Shown here: in pieces, positions 1 to 9,062 of the stretch
Layout: each line of letters opens with the position of its first letter
Position numbering within the stretch: position 1 is the first letter of the stretch
Origin: CAYWVO01 sp964461835
GTDB taxonomy: Bacteria > Zixibacteria > MSB-5A5 > WJJR01 > JAJRUJ01
Reading direction: 5' to 3'
NCBI GenBank assembly: GCA_964461835.1
Contig: CAYWVO010000032.1
Location: 1 to 36,919 of the forward strand
Length of the DNA: 36,919 nucleotides
Notes under the pieces: model-generated
Told to the model about the DNA's origin: nothing
The model's database searches: none
The model's input: the letters and a program-made list of their open reading frames with translations, nothing else
Made by a program: the position numbers and the translations under genes

Positions 1-2
1 AC

Positions 3-731
3 CGAAAGGCTACGCTACTCTTTTATCAATTTCCACACCTTTTGAAATTAACTCCGATCAGCGTGGTGCCGGTGGGTCTAACGAAATACCGGGATACGTT
101 GTTGCCGGTTCCGCTTAATACACCGGAGCAGGGGAAAAAGCTGCTCGCGCAAGTCAACAAGGCACGCCGGTATTTCGAACGGGAACATGGAGATCCACTG
201 GTCTACGCCGCCGATGAGCTGTACTTGCTGGCCGGTGAGCCACTACCTCAGGCGGACTACTACGCCGATTTTCCTCAGCTGGAAAACGGCATCGGGCTCT
301 TGCGCCAATTGCTGGACGATTTCGAAGAACGCTATGGTGAATTGCCTGAATCGATCGACGAACCACGCACGGTCTCTCTCGTAACCGGCAAGTCCGCCGA
401 TCCGTTCCTGACTTCGCTGGCAGGGCGGGTGAATAAACGGGTCAATGGTCTGGAAATGCAAATCCTCATTGCGCCAAGCGAATTCTGGGGTGAGACAGTG
501 ACGGTGAGCGGGCTGTTGACTGGTGGTGATATTGCCACTTGTCTGAAACGTGCCCGTCTGCACAACGCCGACGTGATTATCCCGCCGGATTGTCTCAATA
601 CCGACGGGTTCTTCCTGGACGATGAGACAATCGAAACTGTTTCGAAAGACGCCTCGTGTCGACTCCATGCATCGCGCTACAGCATGATAGATACTCTCAC
701 CGAATTTCTTACGACACAAGCAATTGCCTAG
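3..731 (+). CDS. DUF512 domain protein, C-terminal part (5' end outside window)
   Basis: The reading frame is open to the left edge, so this is the C-terminal part (about 242 residues) of a longer protein. The stretch SVVPVGLTKYR near the start and the C-terminal LNTDGFFLDDET segment are hallmarks I associate with the DUF512 family, which are putative Fe-S oxidoreductases with an N-terminal PDZ-like and radical-SAM-like region. The N-terminal half, where any radical-SAM cysteines would lie, is not visible. The TTG at 42 is an internal Leu codon, not a start, because the frame continues upstream (RKATLLFYQFPHLL) in family-like sequence. The biochemical role of the family is unknown. A GC-rich hairpin lies 8 bases after the stop. 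Family call fairly sure; function open. Confidence 0.8.
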   Translation, partial: RKATLLFYQFPHLLKLTPISVVPVGLTKYRDTLLPVPLNTPEQGKKLLAQVNKARRYFEREHGDPLVYAADELYLLAGEPLPQADYYADFPQLENGIGLLRQLLDDFEERYGELPESIDEPRTVSLVTGKSADPFLTSLAGRVNKRVNGLEMQILIAPSEFWGETVTVSGLLTGGDIATCLKRARLHNADVIIPPDCLNTDGFFLDDETIETVSKDASCRLHASRYSMIDTLTEFLTTQAIA

Positions 732-732
732 A

Positions 733-761
733 AAAAAACCCCGGTGTCGGGGGCACCGGGG
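733..761 (-). terminator. Intrinsic terminator, best oriented for minus strand
   Basis: Perfect 8-bp stem (739-746 with 754-761), 7-base loop. An A run at 733-738 on the plus strand becomes a U tract after the hairpin in minus-strand transcripts. It lies just behind the stop of the plus-strand DUF512 gene, where it may also help as a bidirectional element, although there is no plus-strand U tract. Confidence 0.6.
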
Positions 762-905
762 TGGTCATCTCAGATGCCACACCGTTGGGCATCCGAGAAT
801 TCTGTATCTCAACTTTTCTGTCCTCTTTCATAATCAATACGAATAACGTCTTCTTTGGTTGGCGTTTGATGGGAAATTTCGATGGATAATTTTGGAATTA
901 GACGC

Positions 906-939
906 AAAAAAAAGTGGGAGCGGCCCGCAGGCCGCTCCC
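906..939 (-). terminator. Intrinsic terminator of the DUF819 gene
   Basis: Perfect 10-bp GC-rich stem (916-925 with 930-939) and tetraloop, followed in minus-strand sense by AC and eight T residues (906-913). This is a textbook Rho-independent terminator about 130 bases downstream of the DUF819 stop. The 732-1067 gap holds this and the previous hairpin and no credible gene. Confidence 0.8.
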
Positions 940-1067
940 GCCGTCAACAGCCAAGAAGCGGCAGGAACCCACAATAGGGAGGGTTCCTGAGTAATTATAC
1001 CCCCAATGTGCCACTTCTATCCTCGCAGAAAAACTCAATATGACAATAACTTACCGCTGAGACAAAT

Positions 1068-2252
1068 TCAGGAAACGAAGTAGCAGAGCCAGGCAGTTCC
1101 CCAGCCGGCGTAGGTGCCGACCGCGTAGCCGATTAAGGCCATCAGGATACTCACCGGCACCAGCCGTTCATCATGGTAGGCTGCCACCACCGGGGCGGAG
1201 GCGGCACCGCCGATATTGGCCGCTGAGGCGATCGCCGCGGTGTGGACATCCACTCGGAAAATCCGTGCCCCAATGAGGCAGAAGGTGCCGTGGATGAAAA
1301 TCCAGATATAAGCACCGACCAGGAACCACAGCGTGGTGCCGCCCGTTAAGCCGGCAATTTCGGCTTTGGCTCCCATATTGGCTACAAACAGGTACACCAG
1401 CGCCATCGCCAGTGCATGGCTCCCTGGAACGTTCCGAGCGGGCGTAGCTGACAGCAGCAGTCCTAGTGTCGAGACCAGCAGAATCCGCCAGGAGCCGGCA
1501 CTGAGAAAGGGGGTTTCGCCGATATGCACTACCGGCAAAATCTCGGCAATTTCGGCTGACAGCCAAGCCACCCCAAGACCCAGGAAGAACAAGTAGAGCA
1601 AATGCCGCATCATCGGCTTGCCCTTGTCCCGTTTCATTTCCTCTGCAGCGTCCTGCATGTTGCGCAAGCGCTCCGCGGATACGCCGGTAAAGCGGTTAAA
1701 CCAGCCCGCAAGGTTTTTCGACCCGAGCATGATCGGCAACCAGATGACATACACCAAGTTATCCGCCAGGACAGCCAGGCCGAAATCTTCACCGGAGGTT
1801 TGCACCATTTCGGAGACCGCCGCCATATTGCCGGTACCGCCGATCCAACTGCCGGCCAGCGCGCCGAAACCGCGCCAAGTGTCCGGCTGCAAACCGGATT
1901 TCACGATAAAATAGGCGACCGGCGCCCCAATCATCACACCCGCTGTACCCAGCAAGAGCACAAAAATGCCCTTACCCATGACCTTGATCGCGCCACGCAC
2001 ATCGACATTGATCAACATCAATACTAAGAAAATGGGCAATACCATATCACTCATCGTGCCGTAGACCGGTGATTTCGTGGGGATGAGCCCGGAATTGGAA
2101 CAGATTGCCGGAATCGCATAGATAAATAACAACGGCGGAAAGAAATTGAATAATTTCCAGCCGGTAGCCTTCTCCAGCCAGAACATAAATGCGCAAATCC
2201 CGGCGAGCACCGCCAGAATTCCGATTGGATTGGTGATCAACGACTCAGGCAT
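1068..2252 (-). CDS. DUF819 family integral membrane protein (YjcL-like)
   Basis: 394 residues and almost entirely hydrophobic, with about ten transmembrane segments (for example roughly 10-27, 38-52, 68-84 and 93-116). Two glycine-rich stretches, GSWIGGTGNMAAV (about 134-146) and NIGGAASAPVVAAY near the C-terminus, are in inverted-repeat-like positions and resemble the signature loops of the DUF819 family, which are inner-membrane, transporter-like proteins of unknown substrate. Length fits the family. The ATG is preceded by GAGGGAG at good spacing, and strong minus-strand terminators lie downstream. It appears monocistronic. Family call confident; the substrate cannot be told from sequence. 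Confidence 0.85.
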   Translation of the reverse strand: MPESLITNPIGILAVLAGICAFMFWLEKATGWKLFNFFPPLLFIYAIPAICSNSGLIPTKSPVYGTMSDMVLPIFLVLMLINVDVRGAIKVMGKGIFVLLLGTAGVMIGAPVAYFIVKSGLQPDTWRGFGALAGSWIGGTGNMAAVSEMVQTSGEDFGLAVLADNLVYVIWLPIMLGSKNLAGWFNRFTGVSAERLRNMQDAAEEMKRDKGKPMMRHLLYLFFLGLGVAWLSAEIAEILPVVHIGETPFLSAGSWRILLVSTLGLLLSATPARNVPGSHALAMALVYLFVANMGAKAEIAGLTGGTTLWFLVGAYIWIFIHGTFCLIGARIFRVDVHTAAIASAANIGGAASAPVVAAYHDERLVPVSILMALIGYAVGTYAGWGTAWLCYFVS

Positions 2253-2386
2253 CTACACGCTCCCTCAGAACTCGGTTTCGCCACCGCGCACGATGTGGCA
2301 TTCTACACAAAGCGACAGAAATAGGCAATGAGTAATCGGGAAGAGACGAGAGCGGCGTGACAGTGGCGTTGAACCAAAAGACGGGA

Positions 2387-3145
2387 TTATTTGCAGTAGC
2401 CCCAATTTTTGCAGGCTTCATTCCACCAATCGGGAGGCGTGGGAATTGAGTCGGGGTACCAGTAACCGGCGAATGTTACTTCTTTGTCGTCGGAAGTGAA
2501 GTACCAGAACTTGCTGTGAATGCACCCTGAGGGACAATCTCCCCAACCCAGGCGGAACAGGTAACTCAATTCCTCACCGGACAAACGCGGGTAGATAGTT
2601 GACGCATCACCTATGAATCCGAGCGGTTCGCAGTATCGGATGCCCGGCAGGGCAGAGTACTGGGGGGCTAAGAGATTCATATTTCTGCGTCCGGCAAACT
2701 TGAGCCGTGCATAATACTTATGCCGGTTCAGCTCTGGATAGTGTGATTCGGAAAGTTCGATGTCCAGTAGTTGATGGTGGCTATTGAGATAATTCCACGC
2801 GACATAAGAACCGTCTTTCATCGCAATATATGTCATGGAGTCTACTCCACAGGTGAGTCGACTCGCCCACTCTGACATGGCAACACGATAATGGATCCGG
2901 TTTAGTACGGGATACTCGCCACCATACTCATTTCGAATAGTCGTCAAATTGAAGTCAATTCTATCATACAGGTGCTGGGGCGCCAGAATGGTGTTCGCCA
3001 ATTTGAAGGCCATAACTTCAGCCTCCGCGTTGGGCATGGGTGTATCGACGAAGTACGCCGGATCGTCCGGTTCAGTGGGTTTCGCACACGAGAGTAAGAA
3101 CAGGCATGCGACAAGACACGTCCACCCAGCCGCTGTTTTGAACAT
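2387..3145 (-). CDS. Hypothetical secreted lipoprotein
   Basis: 252 residues from the ATG at 3145. An in-frame start 14 codons upstream is possible, but the 3145 ATG has GGAGG eight bases away and puts a proper lipoprotein signal at the N-terminus (MFKTAAGWTCLVACLFLLSC, lipobox LLSC, Cys20). The mature part has no domain I recognise. It contains a C-terminal Cys/Trp-rich stretch (GWGDCPSGCIHSKFWYF and WWNEACKNWGYC), suggesting disulfide bonds outside the cytoplasm. It lies downstream of the large T9SS-type protein on the same strand (111 bases apart) and may be co-transcribed. Function unknown; export as an envelope lipoprotein is likely. Confidence 0.7.
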   Translation of the reverse strand: MFKTAAGWTCLVACLFLLSCAKPTEPDDPAYFVDTPMPNAEAEVMAFKLANTILAPQHLYDRIDFNLTTIRNEYGGEYPVLNRIHYRVAMSEWASRLTCGVDSMTYIAMKDGSYVAWNYLNSHHQLLDIELSESHYPELNRHKYYARLKFAGRRNMNLLAPQYSALPGIRYCEPLGFIGDASTIYPRLSGEELSYLFRLGWGDCPSGCIHSKFWYFTSDDKEVTFAGYWYPDSIPTPPDWWNEACKNWGYCK

Positions 3146-3153
3146 GGCGCCGG

Positions 3154-3158
3154 CCTCC
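3154..3158 (-). promoter_or_regulatory. RBS deciding the lipoprotein start
   Basis: GGAGG in minus-strand sense, eight bases from the ATG at 3145. It favours that start over the upstream in-frame codon at 3187. Confidence 0.6.
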
Positions 3159-3256
3159 GATTCAGAGCATTTCGTTTCGATCGGCAAATCCCTGTATTCA
3201 ATTACAATATATTTCTGACCCGAGTTGAAGCAAGTGTTTCTGAGTAGACATCCGCA

Positions 3257-5896
3257 TTACTTAATAATCACAAACTTCCCCACCTGCGTGCCATTCGCCG
3301 ATTCAATCGAGTAAAGGTAAATCCCGGATTGGGCGGCCTGGGTATTGCGGGTAATCAAATCCCAGGCGGTGTGGGTCGGCGTGTCGGAGAATCTGCTGGT
3401 GGGGTGGTGGATTTGGCGCACCAAATCACCATCGAGCGTGAAGATTTTGATCGTGCACTCCGGTGGGAGATTAATGAAGTGAATTCGACGCATGCGTTCC
3501 CGGAATCCCTCCCGGTTCGGGTCTTCAAAACCCTGGCCGCGGTAGTTTTCATCCAGCTTGTACGGGTTTGGGAAGACGGACACGTCCAGCTTCTGCTCCT
3601 GTACGGACTCCGGCGAATGAGTAGGATACGCCAGCTGGATATTCGCCTGAATCGGGGATTCCAGGGCGCCCAAACCGGCCGAAGGCAAGCCCGCATCGAA
3701 CGCGGTCACGGAAAAATAGTAAGAAACGCTGGGCAGCAAGTTATCGATTACACATTCATACGCGCCGTAATACTGATACGAAGAATCGCGTACACTCCAG
3801 ACCGAGTCGGTACGCACATACTGAATCAGGTTTTGTTCGATATACCCGTCCTGGTAATATTCATTGGTCAGGTTACCGCCGTGCGGCGCAAAATAATAGC
3901 GTGTACCATTCTCGGTAACATAAGCGGAGTTACTGCTGCTATACTCCAGGGGATCAACATCCGGCCCAAAGTATCGGGCAATCTCCGCGTGTGTCAGCGG
4001 AGGTCCTTCCAGGACCCATGGCCGGGGGCGGGTGGCGGGCTGGTAGCGGTAAACATCGTAATTCACCAGATCCCACGAGGCCATCAAGTTCAACGCGTTG
4101 GGATTATGGCCTGGCCCACCGTAGACATTGTACCCTTCAAAGTCCCGACGCTGGGCAAAAGGATCAAAGAACGTTTCGGGCTCTTTTCCCTCCCAACGAA
4201 TGATGACTTTTTCCGGCTCGGTCGTGATACTGATCTGCGGGGTGGGCGGTGCCGGCGGGCCGGAAACGTCAGGTACCCCGTCACCAGAGTAATAAATTTC
4301 GTCACACTCTTCCCAATCAAAACAGATATCATAAAAGCAGTACGTACTATCGTGCCATTCGAAACAGTATTCGTCGAAACAGGCGGAGGTGTCGCGGCAA
4401 TTGAACTCGAACCATTCCCCCCAGCATTGACTTCCATCTGTGTCCACGCCGGGGTGATCGTACACCCAGTCGGCCCACTGGAGGTTTTTGGCTAAGTCGG
4501 TAAAATCCAGATTCGCGGCATAGGCGTCATGATTGACACCTAGATTGCGGCCGTTGTCCGCCCGGGTGTGGAAATAATCGCCGGCAGCAATCGCCACACC
4601 AATCGGGATGGAATCCCCAGGTGGGATCGAGAAAGGACCGGTCGATAACATTAAGCGCACCGGATGCCCATCTGCCAGGTTGAACGGCGGGGCCAGTTCG
4701 CTGATCGGGCGAATCCCGGGCGATTCTATCCAGCCCTCGTCCACCATCCGTTCTTCGTTAGCCAGATACTGCGGGTAGTCGATTTCCCGATTGGCAAGAT
4801 ACCGGAAGCGGTGGTTGTCACCGTCCGGGGTACCGAATCCGCCACGAATGTTAGGGTCCCCCGGTTTTCGTTGCGGGCCCCAGTCGTAGATGGCGACAGA
4901 ACTTTGGCTCCACCAGTTGTAGGATATCCCGAGAGGGAATTCGTACTCCTTGCACGGCGAACGCCCGGTTCCCAAAAACCGTACCGCCATTGCCGATCGA
5001 ACGCTGAAATCATCCCAGGTAACGTTGCGGACCGGGTCGCCGTCGTTATCCGCCCACCATGCCGCCTGGATGGGGACCTTGACGTTGTGGCCGGTGATGG
5101 ACTTTGCGGAATCCAAAAAGCCGGTAATGGTCTCCGATCCCGCGTCGCGACGGGTATTGAAATACTCGCGTACCTGCGGCATTGCTTCAATACCCACCCA
5201 CATACTGTCCAGGATCCGGCGGGCAAGGTTGACAATCCAATACTGGAATATGACCACGTCTTCGGCATACTCATACGGCCACACATGCGAGGTCTGGTGC
5301 ACGCGGATATTTAACGGCACGTGCCGGCGCAACGTCACCGGATCCGGCTCAACATAGGCGGAGTTAACCAGTGTGTCGGTGTATACGCAGTAAAATTCCT
5401 GTGTCGCACGGGCGGCAGGGTCATAGTTGGGATTGGTGATTTCGTTTGATCGCTCAATGAATTGGCCGCCGTGAGCAAAAGAAGGCGGATAAAACTCGTG
5501 CAACGGATACGCGGTGGAGACAAGGGTATCGTCCCCAAATGCTGTGGGGACCACCGCACCGATCCAAAGTGCTGCGTAATTGAGGTATTCGTAATTAAAT
5601 CCGGCTGGAAAGCGCGCTGCCGGGGCCAGCTCGCCGGTTTGGGGATCATCCAGCATCCCCCAGGGGTTGCCCACCACCCCCCAGTTTGTTACGGTCATGC
5701 GCAGGTTTCCGACATCATGCACCCGCAGGGTTGTGTACGGCTCGGCCGTCGTATGGGATGATCGGTTAAATACAGGCGGTAAAGACCGCTGGTGGTCATC
5801 TGTGGTCTGAGCGTGCAGTGTACCCGGCAATCCCGGCAGAAGCAACGAGAGAATCAGGACGGACAACCGCATCATTCTTACCGGGCGCAGCCACAC
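3257..5896 (-). CDS. Large secreted protein with FN3-like region and T9SS-type C-terminal sorting domain
   Basis: 879 residues starting at GTG 5896, four bases from GGGGAGGT. Residues 1-30 form a signal peptide (hydrophobic VLILSLLLPGLPG, cleavage near LHAQ). Residues 57-80 (RVHDVGNLRMTVTNWGVVG) match the opening of a family of giant secreted proteins in FCB-group bacteria. Residues 491-531 hold seven cysteines among acidic and aromatic residues. A fibronectin-III-like region follows from about 551 to 770 (ISITTEPEKVIIRWEG, later YYFSVTAFDAG). The last 95 residues have the VFPNPYK, TIKIFTLDGDLVRQI, SGIYLYSIE and VGKFVIIK pattern of type IX secretion / FlgD-like Ig sorting domains, pointing to outer-membrane translocation and surface attachment or release. 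No catalytic motif seen. Confidence 0.8.
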   Translation of the reverse strand: MWLRPVRMMRLSVLILSLLLPGLPGTLHAQTTDDHQRSLPPVFNRSSHTTAEPYTTLRVHDVGNLRMTVTNWGVVGNPWGMLDDPQTGELAPAARFPAGFNYEYLNYAALWIGAVVPTAFGDDTLVSTAYPLHEFYPPSFAHGGQFIERSNEITNPNYDPAARATQEFYCVYTDTLVNSAYVEPDPVTLRRHVPLNIRVHQTSHVWPYEYAEDVVIFQYWIVNLARRILDSMWVGIEAMPQVREYFNTRRDAGSETITGFLDSAKSITGHNVKVPIQAAWWADNDGDPVRNVTWDDFSVRSAMAVRFLGTGRSPCKEYEFPLGISYNWWSQSSVAIYDWGPQRKPGDPNIRGGFGTPDGDNHRFRYLANREIDYPQYLANEERMVDEGWIESPGIRPISELAPPFNLADGHPVRLMLSTGPFSIPPGDSIPIGVAIAAGDYFHTRADNGRNLGVNHDAYAANLDFTDLAKNLQWADWVYDHPGVDTDGSQCWGEWFEFNCRDTSACFDEYCFEWHDSTYCFYDICFDWEECDEIYYSGDGVPDVSGPPAPPTPQISITTEPEKVIIRWEGKEPETFFDPFAQRRDFEGYNVYGGPGHNPNALNLMASWDLVNYDVYRYQPATRPRPWVLEGPPLTHAEIARYFGPDVDPLEYSSSNSAYVTENGTRYYFAPHGGNLTNEYYQDGYIEQNLIQYVRTDSVWSVRDSSYQYYGAYECVIDNLLPSVSYYFSVTAFDAGLPSAGLGALESPIQANIQLAYPTHSPESVQEQKLDVSVFPNPYKLDENYRGQGFEDPNREGFRERMRRIHFINLPPECTIKIFTLDGDLVRQIHHPTSRFSDTPTHTAWDLITRNTQAAQSGIYLYSIESANGTQVGKFVIIK

Positions 5897-5900
5897 GTCA

Positions 5901-5908
5901 ACCTCCCC
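5901..5908 (-). promoter_or_regulatory. RBS supporting a GTG start
   Basis: GGGGAGGT in minus-strand sense, four bases before the GTG at 5896. It supports the non-ATG start over the two internal ATG codons at residues 8 and 9. Confidence 0.55.
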
Positions 5909-6104
5909 ACATTGGCATTGTTTTCTGCGGGTGAAGGATCGGTGGGAAACCCGCGGGTTCCTTCCCCGTCCACACGCGCATTACTTCACCCTCACTCAGG
6001 GAACCCCCGCTTGTACACTGCCGGTAAACGTACAATATTGTGTTGTTCGGGGCAATGTTTTTGTCGAACGCTTCGACCGTAAAGACCTTGCTTCCAACGT
6101 TAAC

Positions 6105-6133
6105 CGGCGGGAGAACATGCTGCTCTCCCGCCG
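6105..6133 (-). terminator. Terminator-like hairpin after the S9 peptidase gene, no U tract
   Basis: Perfect 10-bp inverted repeat (6105-6114 with 6124-6133), 9-base loop, 19 bases downstream of the peptidase stop. The minus-strand sequence after it is not T-rich, so it may act as an RNA 3'-end stabiliser or weak terminator. It resembles the hairpin at 26282-26310. Confidence 0.45.
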
Positions 6134-6151
6134 TTGTCTCTCCCGAATGTG

Positions 6152-8014
6152 TTACTGCAAATGTTTCTTGAAAAAGTCTACAACTCTGCGGTATTCCACC
6201 AGCACATTGGATCGCTTGGCAACCCCATGTCCTTCGTCCGGGAAAATCAAGGTATCCACGGCGACATCTCGTTTGCTCAGCGCTGCGGCAATTTGCCGTG
6301 CTTCGCCTACCGGGACACGTGGATCGTTCTCCCCGTGGATAATCAACAGGGGCGCGGTGATTTCATCGACTTTGTTAATCGGCGAAATTGACTCCAGGAA
6401 TTCCTGATCGCTCAACGGACCGTATTCCGCCTCCCGCAACGCACGGCGATATGGTTTCGTGTTTTGCAGAAAGGACACGAAATTCGCGATACCCACAGAA
6501 TTGCAGCCGGCGGCCCAGAGGTCTGGGTTTTCGGTCAGGCAAGCCAGTACCATATAGCCGCCGTACGAGCCACCGGTGATACCAATTTTGTCCGGAATGA
6601 CATAGCCGGAGGCGCGGAGGAACCGGTTGGCATACTCGTAATCCTGGACCGATTTCAACCGGTTCTTATAGTTGTCCATCATTTGGTATTCCTGACCATA
6701 CCCGGAGGATCCCCGCGGGTTCACCGCCATGATGCCGAAGCCGTTCGCCAGGAAATACTGGAAGTTCCGGATAAACACCGGGCGGAACTGGCTTTCCGGG
6801 CCACCGTGCGCATACATGATAAAGGGCACCGGATTGCCCTCGCTGTAGGATTTCGGCACATAGAGAAACGCCGGAATCTCCATCCCGTCGAATGACTTGT
6901 ATTTGATCAGTTCCGGCTCAATGAAAATATCCGGGTCAATGCCGGCATACGTTGAATGGGTATATTGTGTCAATTCGCCGGTCGACCAGTCCCAGACCCA
7001 GCAATCCGGGGCTTTACTCGGGCTGGAAAATCCGAAAGCGATTTTGGTTCCGTTGGAAAAGGAACCGCCCGAGTACATCCCTTTCAACGGCGGTGTCGGC
7101 AATTCCTCGCCGGTGGTCAGGTCCATCAACCGCACGTCAGCATATCCTTCTTCATTAATGATCCAACCCATGGTGGTGCGGTCGGGTGATAACGCCAGGC
7201 CTTCAACCTCCCAGGGGGAATCGGGATCCAGAAACGTGATTTCTTTCGTTTCCAGGTCCATTTTAGCCCGGCGGAGGATGTGGTCCTCATTGGCGTCACT
7301 GATTAGATAGGCCGATTCGCCGTCCGCAGCGAACGCGAAGCCGTCGTAGAGAGCGTCCTCCTCGTGCGGTGTGATATGCTCGACTTCCAATGAGGTGAGA
7401 TCAACCAAGTAGAGGTCATCGTTGGTGTTAGAATAGAAGGTGTACGTGCATAGGGTTTGTCCATCATCGGATATTTCCATGGGACCGTTGTAGCCCTGTT
7501 TTTCGACCACGGGGCGGGTTTCTCGAGTGGCCAGCGTCATCTCATACACATCGAAGTCACGGCCGTTTCGTTGATTGGACCGATAGTAAATCTTAGTATC
7601 ATCCGGCGACCACAGGGGTCGTCCCATCTGGACATCCGGCAGATCGGTCAACTGGTCGGCGCGCCCGGTCTGTGTATCAACCAGCCATAATTGGGACTGC
7701 TCATCTCCGCCCTTACTGGCGCCGACGACCGCCCATTCAGCATTGTGCGAGAGGGAGACATAGTCGATGCCATCCTTGAAAAAGGTCAACTGGACGGGCC
7801 AGCCGTTATCCGCCAGTCGGTAAAATTGGGTGACACCTGACATGTTTGATTGGAAAAAGAGCGTTGACCCGTCTTCCGATATCTGGGCGCCGCCGGCATA
7901 CCCAATCTGCATGAAAGTTTCGATATCCGGAATATACGTCGTGGTGTCCATCTGGGCCGATGCCAGCGATGTACACAACACGAGAATCCCGGCGATTGCA
8001 AACACGTTGCGCAT
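6152..8014 (-). CDS. S9 family peptidase (prolyl oligopeptidase/acylaminoacyl-peptidase type), exported
   Basis: 620 residues from the ATG at 8014. An ATG four codons upstream overlaps the Shine-Dalgarno and is unlikely. Residues 1-20 are a signal peptide (FAIAGILVLCTSLASA). The N-terminal half has TolB/WD40-like propeller repeats (LSHNAEWAVVGA, WSPDDTKIYYRS, SDDGQTLCTY). The C-terminal alpha/beta-hydrolase domain carries the catalytic triad: Ser483 in GGSYGG, Asp564 in HGENDPRVP and His596 in DEGHG. The PRGSSGYGQEY segment is also typical. The enzyme should hydrolyse peptide bonds in short peptides in the periplasm or outside the cell. It has its own promoter and no operon partner. Confidence 0.93.
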   Translation of the reverse strand: MRNVFAIAGILVLCTSLASAQMDTTTYIPDIETFMQIGYAGGAQISEDGSTLFFQSNMSGVTQFYRLADNGWPVQLTFFKDGIDYVSLSHNAEWAVVGASKGGDEQSQLWLVDTQTGRADQLTDLPDVQMGRPLWSPDDTKIYYRSNQRNGRDFDVYEMTLATRETRPVVEKQGYNGPMEISDDGQTLCTYTFYSNTNDDLYLVDLTSLEVEHITPHEEDALYDGFAFAADGESAYLISDANEDHILRRAKMDLETKEITFLDPDSPWEVEGLALSPDRTTMGWIINEEGYADVRLMDLTTGEELPTPPLKGMYSGGSFSNGTKIAFGFSSPSKAPDCWVWDWSTGELTQYTHSTYAGIDPDIFIEPELIKYKSFDGMEIPAFLYVPKSYSEGNPVPFIMYAHGGPESQFRPVFIRNFQYFLANGFGIMAVNPRGSSGYGQEYQMMDNYKNRLKSVQDYEYANRFLRASGYVIPDKIGITGGSYGGYMVLACLTENPDLWAAGCNSVGIANFVSFLQNTKPYRRALREAEYGPLSDQEFLESISPINKVDEITAPLLIIHGENDPRVPVGEARQIAAALSKRDVAVDTLIFPDEGHGVAKRSNVLVEYRRVVDFFKKHLQ

Positions 8015-8017
8015 ATA

Positions 8018-8024
8018 CACCTCC
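8018..8024 (-). promoter_or_regulatory. RBS deciding the S9 peptidase start
   Basis: GGAGGTG in minus-strand sense, three bases from the ATG at 8014. The alternative ATG at 8026 abuts this site and would lack its own. Confidence 0.65.
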
Positions 8025-8047
8025 ATAGATCGTTTTATGCTCGCGAC

Positions 8048-8076
8048 AACATATTGTGGGGGAGAATTCTTGTCAA
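8048..8076 (-). promoter_or_regulatory. Predicted housekeeping promoter of the S9 peptidase gene
   Basis: In minus-strand sense, TTGACA (8071-8076), a 17-base spacer and TATGTT (8048-8053): perfect -35, 4/6 at -10. It lies about 35 bases upstream of the start codon. Confidence 0.5.
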
Positions 8077-8207
8077 GGTATTGCCTGATGATGATTTGGC
8101 GAGGTCATCCCGTCCTGTCTCCAACCTCCCCTTTACCCTTTGCTTTACGTACTAAGATCGCGTATTGTTCCCGACAGGGTGACAGAGAATGTCTGCGGAG
8201 ATGACTA

Positions 8208-9062
8208 ATGCCGTCAACTGATTCGCCAAAACGTCCATTCACGTTTGTTCCGGATTATATCGCTGGCTGGCATCGACTACCCACAGCGGAATACTACGAT
8301 CGGGAAGGCATTTTCGAGTATATCGACGGAGCGGGGGAAGTGTACCGGATGTATGACTTCCGCCAGGTCGGAGTTTTTACCTTTGCCTCTGCTGATGACC
8401 AACAGATCCTGGTGGAAATCTTCGACATGGGAACGGCGGAGGACGCCTACGGAGTATTCACGGTGTATCATCAGGGCACCGACGTCAAAATCGGGAACGG
8501 CGGTTACCTACGGTCGGGTCTGCTTTCCTTCTGGCAGGGACAGTATTTTGTATGCCTGTCGGTTGACGAGCCGGGCGACGATTTTGACACCCTGGCCCCA
8601 CGCCTGGCAGCTGAATTGGCCGACGCGATTCCCGCTGAAGGAACAGGACCGGATTGGTTGACCGAATTTCCCGCAGAAAACCGGGTGCCCCAATCACTCC
8701 GCTATTTTCACACGCATCAGGCACTGAATTATCATTATTTTCTTCATATGGAAAACCTGCTGAATTTGTCACGGGAGACGGATTGCCTGTTGGGTACGTT
8801 CCGCGTTAATTCAACCACCTATCATCAGTTGTGGATTCATTATCCCTCCGCTACGGCCGCCAGAAAGGGCTATCTCCGCTTTATCGAGGACTACAAAGCG
8901 GTTCCGGCAGATGTCTCGAAAGATCAGCCCGTCAGGGCCTCAATTGTCAGCGCCACCATGGAGGGGCCGTTTGTGGCCGTTGGCTTGGATATCCCAACCG
9001 AAAAGCTGGCCGACCGGATCAAGGCTGAGGCGAAAGCGGCCTTGCAGGAGTTGAGTAAATGA
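8208..9062 (+). CDS. DUF6599 family protein
   Basis: 284 residues with no signal peptide or membrane segment. The segment FEYIDGAGEVYRMYDFRQVGVFTF (residues about 36-59) is the hallmark of DUF6599, a family of unknown function whose members share a YxYINGGAExY-like motif, followed by VEIFDMGTAEDAYGVFTVY. GGAG lies seven bases before the ATG. The TGA overlaps the ATG of the next gene (ATGA, 9059-9062), so the two are translationally coupled. In my recollection DUF6599 often neighbours DUF362 proteins, which fits here, but no activity is known. Confidence 0.75.
   Translation: MPSTDSPKRPFTFVPDYIAGWHRLPTAEYYDREGIFEYIDGAGEVYRMYDFRQVGVFTFASADDQQILVEIFDMGTAEDAYGVFTVYHQGTDVKIGNGGYLRSGLLSFWQGQYFVCLSVDEPGDDFDTLAPRLAAELADAIPAEGTGPDWLTEFPAENRVPQSLRYFHTHQALNYHYFLHMENLLNLSRETDCLLGTFRVNSTTYHQLWIHYPSATAARKGYLRFIEDYKAVPADVSKDQPVRASIVSATMEGPFVAVGLDIPTEKLADRIKAEAKAALQELSK

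Noticed and set aside
154..719. Minus-strand frames of 70-158 codons over the DUF512 gene
   Set aside because: All are antisense to a recognisable family protein and show no domain or ribosome-binding site.
3329..4495. A 388-codon plus-strand frame
   Set aside because: It is the antisense of the T9SS-type protein, has no recognisable domain, and the minus-strand protein has signal peptide, repeats and sorting domain.
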